From Methanoregula sp. (GTDB lineage: Archaea > Halobacteriota > Methanomicrobia > Methanomicrobiales > Methanospirillaceae): 36,852 nucleotides of DNA. This document shows positions 15,510 to 22,162 of the stretch, piece by piece. The notes beneath the pieces are model-generated. The model was not told the DNA's origin. It searched no databases and worked only from the letters and a program-made list of their open reading frames with translations. Position numbers and translations under genes: made by a program. The DNA lies in the NCBI RefSeq assembly GCF_028679125.1, contig NZ_JAJRCG010000024.1:1-36852 (forward strand). The letters run 5' to 3'. How positions within the stretch are numbered: the first letter of the stretch is position 1; every line of letters starts with the position of its first letter.

Positions 15510-16400
15510 ATGACAATCATGCGCCACGACCCACAGCACCAGCACTGTAACCATAGCGATCCCGGACGGGAACTGATCCACGTTGACTGCGCAAGTCACG
15601 TTTATCCCGACGGAAGCATCGGGATCCATGAGATGTGCTTCCATGTATTGAAAGACGAGATCGTTGCGCTGTGCGGGCAGAACGGGTCGGGCAAATCAAC
15701 GCTGATCGAGCACCTGAACGGGCTCCTTGTCCCCTCCGATGGCGACATCGTGATCAACGGCATGTCGGTTGCCCGGGGTGAGCGTGCTGACCTCTGGAAA
15801 GAGGTCGGAGTGGTCTTCCAGCGCTCCGAAGACCAGCTCTTTGCCCCGACGGTTCTCGACGATGTCATGTTCGGGCCACTCAACCTCGGCATGTCAAAGG
15901 AAGACGCCCATGACGCTGCCATAAAAGCGCTCGAGGCAGTCGGGGCCGTGGACCTTGCCAAAAAGCTGCCCAATTACCTGAGCGGGGGGCAGAAGCGGCT
16001 GGTCTCCATTGCCGGCATCCTTGCCATGAAACCGCGGATCATGGCGCTGGACGAACCCACGTCAGACCTTGATCCGGTCCACAGCGCAATGGTCGAACGG
16101 CTGATCCTGGAATTCCGGGAGCGGTTCGGCATCAGTGTGGTTATCGCCACCCACGATCTCGATCTCGCTGCCCGCATCGCTGACCGGGTCTGCCTGGTGA
16201 AGAACGGCGCGGTATATGCCGAAGGGAGCCCGCGCGAGATATTCTACGATACCGACCTGATACGGGATGCCGGGCTGAAACAGCCGGACACCGTTATGAC
16301 CTATCTCGACTACTGTCACCAAAGAGGCGTGGCACCGGAAGACCGGCCCATCACGCGGGCAGAACTGGTCACCCTGCTGGAGCGGCTTACAACCCAGTGA
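15510..16400 (+). CDS. cbiO: ATP-binding protein of the nickel/cobalt ECF transporter
   Basis: ABC-type ATPase of 296 residues that powers the importer. It shows Walker A GQNGSGKSTLIEHLNG, the Q-loop in VGVVFQRSEDQLFAPTV, the signature LSGGQKRLVSIAGILAMKP, Walker B IMALDEPTSDLDP and the switch His in VIATHDLDLA. The Q-loop wording with SEDQLFAPTV and a following DVMFGPLNLG is typical of CbiO/EcfA. The N-terminus has an unusual His/Cys-rich lead (RHDPQHQHCNH) that could bind metal. The ATG at 15510 has AGGAGGA at 15494-15500, 9 bases upstream. About 107 bases separate it from cbiM. Confidence 0.93.
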   Translation: MTIMRHDPQHQHCNHSDPGRELIHVDCASHVYPDGSIGIHEMCFHVLKDEIVALCGQNGSGKSTLIEHLNGLLVPSDGDIVINGMSVARGERADLWKEVGVVFQRSEDQLFAPTVLDDVMFGPLNLGMSKEDAHDAAIKALEAVGAVDLAKKLPNYLSGGQKRLVSIAGILAMKPRIMALDEPTSDLDPVHSAMVERLILEFRERFGISVVIATHDLDLAARIADRVCLVKNGAVYAEGSPREIFYDTDLIRDAGLKQPDTVMTYLDYCHQRGVAPEDRPITRAELVTLLERLTTQ

Positions 16401-16507
16401 ACCGGATACGTTTGGTATCACTCCAAATTTTTCATTACTTTTATGTTCTTTCCGGTAATTGTTGATCATACAAAACCAGAGGACTTCTTCTCGGGTTGGT
16501 GGGATTA

Positions 16508-17158
16508 ATGGCACATATTCATCTGGAAGACGGGTCGTTCACCCTGACATGGGTGCTGGTCTGGTGGATCATCGCCCTTGCGTGTATCGGTATTGCCCTC
16601 TGGGTACTGAGGCGTGAGAAAGGGAAAAACCAGAAGAAGATTACCATTGCCGCATTTGTCACGGCAGCAGCGTTTGCCCTGTTCCAGATCAATATCCCGC
16701 TGTTCGGTGGCGTTCACCTGAACCTGACACCCCTCGTTGCCATCCTTGCCGGACCGGTCCTCGGGGCCCTGGTCGTCCTTGTCATCAATATCCTCTCGGC
16801 TGCGATCGGCCACGGGGGATGGGGACTGATCGGGGCAAACGTGCTCATCAACCTCGTCGAAGTAGTGGTTGCATACCTTATCTTCCGGGGATCCCGGAAG
16901 ATTATTCCCGACCTCTTTTCACGGGCGGGGATCGCAACCTTTGCCGGGCTCTTCTGCGGCAATCTCATGATGGTGGCGATCATTATGGCATCCGGCATCC
17001 AGGGGGTAACCCAGACCCCCGGGCAGGTCCTTGCCGGCCTCTCCCTCATCATCGCCGTGAACATGGGGATAGCGATCGTTGAAGCCCTGCTCACGGGCCT
17101 TATTGTGAGGTATATCGGAAACATCCGGCCGGATATCCTCGGGGAATCAAAACCATGA
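16508..17158 (+). CDS. cbiM: Nickel/cobalt-binding membrane subunit, CbiM-like
   Basis: Substrate-specific subunit of 216 residues with about seven hydrophobic segments. The N-terminus MAHIHLEDGSFTLTW corresponds to the MHI-x-D/E-G start of CbiM/NikM, with one extra Ala. After removal of Met (Ala favours this), His would again be residue 2, where the family binds Ni or Co through the N-terminal amine and His2. The second family motif is visible as IPLFGGVHLNLTPLVAILAG, with a His near residue 70, followed by IGHGGWGLIGANV. The open frame extends upstream to 16496, but the ATG at 16508 gives the functional N-terminus. Ni versus Co cannot be told from sequence; both fit a methanogen (F430, hydrogenase, cobamides). 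It overlaps the next gene by four bases. Confidence 0.88.
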   Translation: MAHIHLEDGSFTLTWVLVWWIIALACIGIALWVLRREKGKNQKKITIAAFVTAAAFALFQINIPLFGGVHLNLTPLVAILAGPVLGALVVLVINILSAAIGHGGWGLIGANVLINLVEVVVAYLIFRGSRKIIPDLFSRAGIATFAGLFCGNLMMVAIIMASGIQGVTQTPGQVLAGLSLIIAVNMGIAIVEALLTGLIVRYIGNIRPDILGESKP

Positions 17159-17424
17159 CGGCATTCAAGGAGCACCGGGGAATCATACTATTCGGCCTGA
17201 TCGCGATCATCGTGCTCATCGGTGCATATGCGGCATACCAGGCAACGGGCCCGATGGGTATCGAAGAGCGCTTCAATGCCGCCACGGGCCTCTCATCCGG
17301 AGGGGAAGAAGAGGAGGGGAGCATTGCCGGCTTTTTCCTGGAAGGGAATATGCTGAGCTACCTGCTGGTGCTGGTAATACTGGCAGTAGCCTGTTTTGCC
17401 GTGTACCGGCATAACCAAGGATAA
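17155..17424 (+). CDS. CbiN-like/PDGLE-type small membrane subunit
   Basis: An 89-residue protein with two membrane helices (GIILFGLIAIIVLIGAYAAY and MLSYLLVLVILAVACFAVY). Between them is an extracytoplasmic loop with GPMGIEERFNAATG, reminiscent of the P-D-G-L-E-x-V motif of CbiN/NikN-type accessory subunits, then an acidic GGEEEEGS. These small proteins help load metal into CbiM/NikM. Its ATG overlaps the cbiM stop (ATGA), and it ends the operon. It is convergent with the next gene and separated from it by only four bases. Confidence 0.82.
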   Translation: MTAFKEHRGIILFGLIAIIVLIGAYAAYQATGPMGIEERFNAATGLSSGGEEEEGSIAGFFLEGNMLSYLLVLVILAVACFAVYRHNQG

Positions 17425-17428
17425 CCCG

Positions 17429-18745
17429 TCATTCCCGGGGGAATCTGGTAACACGTTCCCCGATGAAGAAATAGGTCCGGTCTTTTTTCAGGAGCGCCCG
17501 TCCCTCATACCCGCACGGAAGATCCTCGTTAATCACAATACCCGTGTATGAAGGCGAACGGGCCATGACCGATCCCTTCCGGATCTTCTCGGTGACAATG
17601 AACGGGACTTCCGTACCAACGATACCGGCATTCATTTCTGCATATACCTCTTCGGCACAGGCGAGGAGGAGACGCGAGCGATCCTTCTTGACATAATCGG
17701 GAAAATCCTTCTCCTGCGCTACCGGGGTGAACGGCCTGCGGGAGTACCGGGTTACGTTTACCTTGTTCGGACGGACCCTGCGGACAAGGTCGAGAGTCCG
17801 GGAGAAGTCTTCGTTGGTCTCGCCGCAGAAACCGACGATCATATCGGTCGCGATGATGAGATCCGGGTAACGCTTCCGGAATGCGGTGACAATGGTGCAG
17901 AAGTCCTCAACCGTATACCTTCTTCCCATCCGTTCCAGTACCGCATCCGACCCGGACTGGACCGGGAGGTGGATAAACCTGAAGATCCGGTCATCGGAGA
18001 AGGCATCCACGATCCCGTCAAGATCCTGCATTACGGTTGCCGGGTTCATCATGCCGATACGGATGCGGTACTTCCCGGGGATATCACGGATATCCGAAAG
18101 CAGGCCGGCAAGCGATTGACCGCAATCCTGCCCATAGGAACTCACATCCTGGGCCGTGAACTGGATCTCGGTAGTTCCTGCGGTGGCAAGGGCCATGACC
18201 TGCTGACGGATCTCATTCTTTGGAAAACTCCGAAGGGGTCCGCGGGCAAGCCGGGTGAGACAGTAGGTGCAGGTGCCATTGCATCCCTGTGCCAGTTGTA
18301 CAATCCCCACGCTGCCCTGTGCAACGGTCCCGACAGTACGATACCAGTCCTGGATGACACCCGGGGGGATGAATACCGGGTCGCAGACGGAGAGGATCGC
18401 CTCTTTCTGGACCATTGCCATGCAGCCGGTTACGTAGAGTTCGCGGCTGCTGAGGGCGGACAGTCTCCGGAGCATCCGCCGTTCCGTTGGACCTACGACC
18501 GTGCAGGTGTTGACAACCACCGCATCGGCATCGTCCGGTGAATCCACCATGGTACACCCATGGTGTTCCAGGACTTCGACTAGTTTTGCTGAATCCCCGA
18601 AATTATACCGGCACCCGTAGGTCTCGATATAGATCCGCCGGTTGCAGAGCGTATCGGGCACGTTACGGGTCTGCGTTGTCTCACATCCACAAGTGTCAGC
18701 GAAAGGGGGATGTTCAGGGATCGGTTCAGAATGATTCGGGTTCAT
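17429..18745 (-). CDS. Archaeal tRNA t6A37 methylthiotransferase (MiaB-like, CDKAL1/MtaB type)
   Basis: Radical-SAM enzyme that converts t6A37 of tRNA to ms2t6A37. The 438 residues contain the N-terminal UPF0004 domain with three cluster Cys (IETYGCRYN, VVNTCTVVG, VTGCMAM) and the radical-SAM CNGTCTYCLTRLARG (CxxxCxxC). Later come HLPVQSGSDAVLERMGRRY and IIATDMIVGFCGETNEDF. A C-terminal TRAM domain covers about residues 375-437. The start is uncertain: the first 36 residues are unlike the family and include four Cys, and an in-frame GTG at about residue 29 would shorten it to the usual N-terminus (NRRIYIETYGC). Convergent with the CbiN-like gene and divergent from nadX. Confidence 0.9.
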   Translation of the reverse strand: MNPNHSEPIPEHPPFADTCGCETTQTRNVPDTLCNRRIYIETYGCRYNFGDSAKLVEVLEHHGCTMVDSPDDADAVVVNTCTVVGPTERRMLRRLSALSSRELYVTGCMAMVQKEAILSVCDPVFIPPGVIQDWYRTVGTVAQGSVGIVQLAQGCNGTCTYCLTRLARGPLRSFPKNEIRQQVMALATAGTTEIQFTAQDVSSYGQDCGQSLAGLLSDIRDIPGKYRIRIGMMNPATVMQDLDGIVDAFSDDRIFRFIHLPVQSGSDAVLERMGRRYTVEDFCTIVTAFRKRYPDLIIATDMIVGFCGETNEDFSRTLDLVRRVRPNKVNVTRYSRRPFTPVAQEKDFPDYVKKDRSRLLLACAEEVYAEMNAGIVGTEVPFIVTEKIRKGSVMARSPSYTGIVINEDLPCGYEGRALLKKDRTYFFIGERVTRFPRE

Positions 18746-18834
18746 GGGATGTACTGTTCAAATAATGCCATTTTCACGGTATATCTTATTTCTGAACACA
18801 ACACTTAACCGATTGCACCAATAATCTGTTTAGC

Positions 18835-19593
18835 ATGATGAGAGTCGGGCTGCTCGGCTGCGGCAACATCGGGCACATCGTTGCACGTTACGCCGGCAGT
18901 TTCACGATCTCCGCCGTTTTCGATCAGGCATTTGAACGGGCTGATGAGATCGCATCGCTCTCCGGCGCAACCGCGTACCGGGATTTTGAGTCCTTCATCA
19001 ATGCCGATCTCGACATTGTTCTCGAAGCGGCCTCGGTCAGCGCGGTGAAACGGTATGCCCCCGAAGTCCTTGCCCACCGAAGGAACATGGTGATCATGAG
19101 TGTCGGCGCACTGACAGATGCAGGGTTCCGGGACACGCTCCGTGCAATGGCAAAGGAGAACGGCACGAAGATCTATATCCCGAGCGGGGCGATCTTCGGG
19201 CTGGACAATCTCAAGATTGGCCGGATCTCAACGATAAAGAAACTGCTGCTCCGGACCACGAAGAGCCCGGCAGCGCTCGGGATCGAGGCAACGGAGAGGA
19301 GACAGATCTTCTCCGGCAAAGCCAACGAGTGCATCAAATCCTATCCCAAGAACGTGAATGTCTCCGTTGCCATGAGCCTTGCAGCGGGAATGGACAGCGA
19401 TGTCGAACTTTTCGTTGATCCGGCAGTCAACCAGAACGTGCACGAGCTCTTTATCGAGGGTGATTTTGGAGAGACTTATATCCGGGTGACCAATAAGCCA
19501 AGTCCGGACAATCCTGCAACCAGTTACCTTGCCGCCCTCTCCGTCCTCTCGCTGCTCGAGAAACTCGAAGACCCGATTGTTATCGGGACGTAA
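18835..19593 (+). CDS. nadX: L-aspartate dehydrogenase
   Basis: Oxidises aspartate to iminoaspartate for quinolinate and NAD synthesis, replacing L-aspartate oxidase in anaerobes. The 252-residue protein begins MMRVGLLGCGNIGHIVARYA with the Rossmann GxGxxG. It continues with VFDQAFERADEIAS, LVLEAAS-like VLEAASVSAVKRYAPEVL, and the family's VGALTD, PSGAIFGLDNLKIG, NVNVSVAMSLAAGMDSDVEL and SYLAALSVLSLLEKL, all typical of archaeal AspDH. It starts with two ATGs (18835 and 18838). It is 20 bases from nadC, so they form a NAD-synthesis pair; quinolinate synthase nadA is not in the window. Confidence 0.92.
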   Translation: MMRVGLLGCGNIGHIVARYAGSFTISAVFDQAFERADEIASLSGATAYRDFESFINADLDIVLEAASVSAVKRYAPEVLAHRRNMVIMSVGALTDAGFRDTLRAMAKENGTKIYIPSGAIFGLDNLKIGRISTIKKLLLRTTKSPAALGIEATERRQIFSGKANECIKSYPKNVNVSVAMSLAAGMDSDVELFVDPAVNQNVHELFIEGDFGETYIRVTNKPSPDNPATSYLAALSVLSLLEKLEDPIVIGT

Positions 19594-19613
19594 CGTTTCA
19601 TGGGGAGTGCCAG

Positions 19614-20459
19614 ATGTCCGATCTCGATGAATTGTTGCAGTTCCTCAGGGAAGACGCACCGACAGGTGACGTAACCTCCGAGGCGGTTATTCCTGATGTC
19701 AACTGCACTGCAGGCATACGGGCAGAACAGGACGGTATCCTTGCAGGTATGGACGAGGCTTCGGCACTCTTCTCCCACTATGGTGTCGTAATCACTTCCG
19801 GGATGAGGGACGGGGACACGGTGAAAAAAGGCGATATCATTATGTCCCTTTCCGGGAAAGCAAAGATGATACTCCTCGTTGAACGGACGGCACTCAACAT
19901 CCTCGGAAGGATGTGCGGTATCGCCACCCGGACAGCGGCCATGGTCGCGATAGTAAAGGCCGCAAATCCGTCCTGCCGGGTTGCAGGAACACGCAAGACC
20001 TGCCCCGGATTCCGCAGGTTCGACAAGAGGGCGGTGATGATCGGTGGGGGCGATCCCCACCGCATGAACTTAAGCGACGGCATCCTGATCAAGGACAATC
20101 ACCTTGCACTGGTGCCGCTCGAAGAAGCCCTACGGGCTGCCCGACTGCATTCAGTTTACAAGAAGATCGAGGTTGAGGTGGAGTCCGCCACCGACGCAGT
20201 GAAGGCAGCAAAAGCGGGTGCGGATATCATCATGCTCGACAACATGACACCTGCCCGGGTGCAGGAGACCCTTGCGGTCCTGAAGGAGAAGGGTCTCCGG
20301 GACCGGGTCACCATCGAGATCTCGGGGGGGATCGATGAAAATACGCTTCGGGATTATGCGGCATGCGGGGTTGATGTGATCAGCATGGGCGCATTGACGC
20401 ATACCGTGAAGAACTTCTCCTTGAGTCTTGAGATCCTGCCGACTGAACAGACATCATAA
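19614..20459 (+). CDS. nadC: Nicotinate-nucleotide diphosphorylase (carboxylating)
   Basis: Joins quinolinate with PRPP, releasing CO2 and pyrophosphate, to give nicotinate mononucleotide. The 281-residue length is standard. Signature parts are EDAPTGDVTSEAVIP, LNILGRMCGIATRTA, the substrate-binding AGTRKTCPGFRRFDKRAVMIGGG, HRMNLSDGILIKDNH, EVEVESATDAV, ADIIMLDNMTP and EISGGIDENTLRDYAACGVD. Together these complete the phosphoribosyltransferase barrel. It is the second gene of the nadX-nadC pair. Confidence 0.95.
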   Translation: MSDLDELLQFLREDAPTGDVTSEAVIPDVNCTAGIRAEQDGILAGMDEASALFSHYGVVITSGMRDGDTVKKGDIIMSLSGKAKMILLVERTALNILGRMCGIATRTAAMVAIVKAANPSCRVAGTRKTCPGFRRFDKRAVMIGGGDPHRMNLSDGILIKDNHLALVPLEEALRAARLHSVYKKIEVEVESATDAVKAAKAGADIIMLDNMTPARVQETLAVLKEKGLRDRVTIEISGGIDENTLRDYAACGVDVISMGALTHTVKNFSLSLEILPTEQTS

Positions 20460-20551
20460 TAATCCTTTTTTCAGGTCGCCATTGCAGGTCAGGAACCCGG
20501 TGAAAAAGTTAATGACGGGGTATACCTAATGGGAGGCTACGGGAATCTGGA

Positions 20552-21103
20552 ATGGCGGACTCAGAAATACCGGTTCCTCCTGGGGGAAAAAACCGGGAAC
20601 TGACACCGGAAGAGACTGCATTCGTCGAAGAGCAGCGGAAGCTGCGGGTCCGCGGGCTCATTACCCTGCTGAAAGATGCAAACCTGAATTTCCGCTGGCA
20701 TGCTGCGGAGATGCTTGGACAGGAGCGCGATCCCGAAGCGGTTGGTCCGCTTATCGAGGCACTGCACGATCCTTACGTTGATGTCCAGTGGCTTGCCGCA
20801 AAGTCGCTCGGGCAGATTGGCGATCTGCGGGCAGTCGATCCCCTCCTTGAGGCAACAACTGCTGAGGACAAATGGCTCCGGGCCGGCGCTGCATGGGGTC
20901 TTGGGAACCTGAAGGATCCCCGGGCGGTAGACCGTCTTCTCGTTCTCCTGAAGGATAAGAAAGCCCGGGTCCGCAGGGAAGCTGCATGGGCGCTGGGTTC
21001 GATTGCCGATAAGCGGGCGGTGTCCATCCTTGAGGAGACGCTGAACGATCCGGATGAGCGGGTCCGTGACGCTGCAAAGAAAGCGCTGGCATCTCTGGCG
21101 TAG
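20552..21103 (+). CDS. HEAT-repeat protein
   Basis: The 183 residues consist of a 30-residue charged lead and about five PBS-lyase-type HEAT repeats of 30-31 residues (for example DPEAVGPLIEALHDPYVDVQ, DLRAVDPLLEATTAEDKWLR, DPRAVDRLLVLLKDKKARVR, DKRAVSILEETLNDPDERVR). Each repeat has the A-x-x-A/L-G-x-I-x-D/K-x-R-A-V pattern. Such proteins are protein-binding scaffolds; the partner is unknown. No catalytic residues, signal peptide or membrane segment are seen. The ATG lies about 15 bases after GGGAGG. It is convergent with the OB-fold gene, with eight bases between the stops. Confidence 0.88.
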   Translation: MADSEIPVPPGGKNRELTPEETAFVEEQRKLRVRGLITLLKDANLNFRWHAAEMLGQERDPEAVGPLIEALHDPYVDVQWLAAKSLGQIGDLRAVDPLLEATTAEDKWLRAGAAWGLGNLKDPRAVDRLLVLLKDKKARVRREAAWALGSIADKRAVSILEETLNDPDERVRDAAKKALASLA

Positions 21104-21111
21104 ATGTTGTA

Positions 21112-21483
21112 TCACGGGACGGTCGTGATACGGATATCCTCCGGAGTACTGACAACAATCTCCTTTTTTCCGCGATAGGTCTGGACGACCCCGTACGCAA
21201 AGAGGCTGTCATTCTTATGCACGATGAGACCCTGTGCAGCGGATGCCGGGATAAACACCGTTGTATTCCCAACAAGGAGGGAGAGGTGACCACCATTCTC
21301 AATGCGTGTCGCCTTCTCAACTATTCCATCGATCATCACCAGCTCTCCGTCAGCAGCGTGATCGGAGAACGGGTGGGCAAACGGCTGTTTCCCGACCATG
21401 GTGAGGACTGCATGTGCTGCGACAACAGTAACGGTCACAACAATCAGCAGGAGCAGGGCGATGCGTTCCTGTCGCACGAGCAT
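21112..21483 (-). CDS. Membrane-anchored OB-fold protein
   Basis: A 123-residue protein starting MLVRQERIALLLLIVVTVTV, an N-terminal signal anchor. A compact beta domain follows (residues about 45-123): ELVMIDGIVEKATRIENGGH, LSLLVGNTTVFIPASAAQG, SLFAYGVVQTYRGKKEIVV. This pattern fits a nucleic-acid-binding-type OB fold (tRNA_anti-like), but displayed outside the membrane. Its ligand is unknown. A longer open frame reaches 21747, but its extra residues are antisense to the next gene and unlike a protein N-terminus. The upstream minus strand is AT-rich (TTTATACTTAAATTATTATA). Divergent from the winged-helix gene. Confidence 0.72.
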   Translation of the reverse strand: MLVRQERIALLLLIVVTVTVVAAHAVLTMVGKQPFAHPFSDHAADGELVMIDGIVEKATRIENGGHLSLLVGNTTVFIPASAAQGLIVHKNDSLFAYGVVQTYRGKKEIVVSTPEDIRITTVP

Positions 21484-21553
21484 AATAATTGTATAATAAT
21501 TTAAGTATAAATGATCGGCAGGTTGATATGTTAACAGTGTTAACATCACCAAC

Positions 21554-21799
21554 ATGTATCCTACAACACTACCCCCCTCATCAAGGACGGTAATGCAGAT
21601 ACTGGATGCAGGCGGGTCCATGACCCACAAAGACCTCGTCCAGAAAAGCCACCTTGCACCGCGGACCGTACGGTACGCACTGAAGAAACTCAAGGAACGC
21701 GGGCTGATCATCGAGAAGTTCAACTTCCGCGATGCACGCCAGATCATCTACCAGAACAGGGCCGCATACGAGGCCAAAATCCAGCCGGCCTGTGTATGA
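21554..21799 (+). CDS. Small winged-helix transcriptional regulator
   Basis: An 81-residue MarR/ArsR-like winged helix: SSRTVMQILDAGGSMTHKDL, then the recognition helix in KSHLAPRTVRYALKKLKERG and the wing LIIEKFNFRDARQIIYQ. The R-T-V-R-Y-A-L-x-K-L phrase is typical of archaeal one-domain regulators. No metal or ligand domain follows. Its stop overlaps the ATG of the next regulator (ATGA), so the two are made together. Confidence 0.8.
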   Translation: MYPTTLPPSSRTVMQILDAGGSMTHKDLVQKSHLAPRTVRYALKKLKERGLIIEKFNFRDARQIIYQNRAAYEAKIQPACV

Positions 21800-22104
21800 C
21801 AAAACATTGCTGTACCCTGATGCACTGCGATACCATGGTCAGGAACCTCCTGCCCCCTATGCGGGCCGAGATGGTCTTCCGACTTGTACAGAAGCAGGGA
21901 CTGAGCCAGAGCGATGCAGCCAGACGGCTTGGCGTCACACGGGCAGCAGTATCCCAGTATTTAAGCAGGAAACGGGGTGCAGGGGAGGTTGAGATCTCTA
22001 CCGAGATGAACCTCATGATCGACCGCTGGGCGCTTGCCGTAGTAACCGGTGAAAGCGACATCAATCTCTGTGATGTTTGCCAGTGTGCGAAAAAGAAACT
22101 CTGA
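21796..22104 (+). CDS. XRE-like transcriptional regulator with C-terminal CxxCxC
   Basis: A 102-residue protein with a helix-turn-helix (MRAEMVFRLVQKQGLSQSDA, ARRLGVTRAAVSQYLSRKRG), followed by a helical linker and the C-terminal INLCDVCQCAKKKL. The CxxCxC, together with Cys5, Cys6 and Cys11 near the N-terminus (KHCCTLMHCD), could bind a metal or an Fe-S cluster and sense redox state. This type of small regulator recurs in methanogens; targets are unknown. Translationally coupled to the preceding winged-helix gene. Confidence 0.8.
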   Translation: MTKHCCTLMHCDTMVRNLLPPMRAEMVFRLVQKQGLSQSDAARRLGVTRAAVSQYLSRKRGAGEVEISTEMNLMIDRWALAVVTGESDINLCDVCQCAKKKL

Positions 22105-22162
22105 AATCTTACCCACTTACCAATTGGATTCTCTTCTTATACTCACACGCTGCGCTGAACGC

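Noticed and set aside
16401..16507. Riboswitch (cobalamin or NiCo type) before cbiM
   Set aside because: No B12-box or NiCo-like paired elements were seen, and such riboswitches are not expected in methanogens. A TATA-like run (near 16434-16445) is possible but weak.
18835..20459. A complete NAD synthesis cluster
   Set aside because: nadX and nadC are present, but no nadA was found in the window, so only a partial cluster can be claimed.
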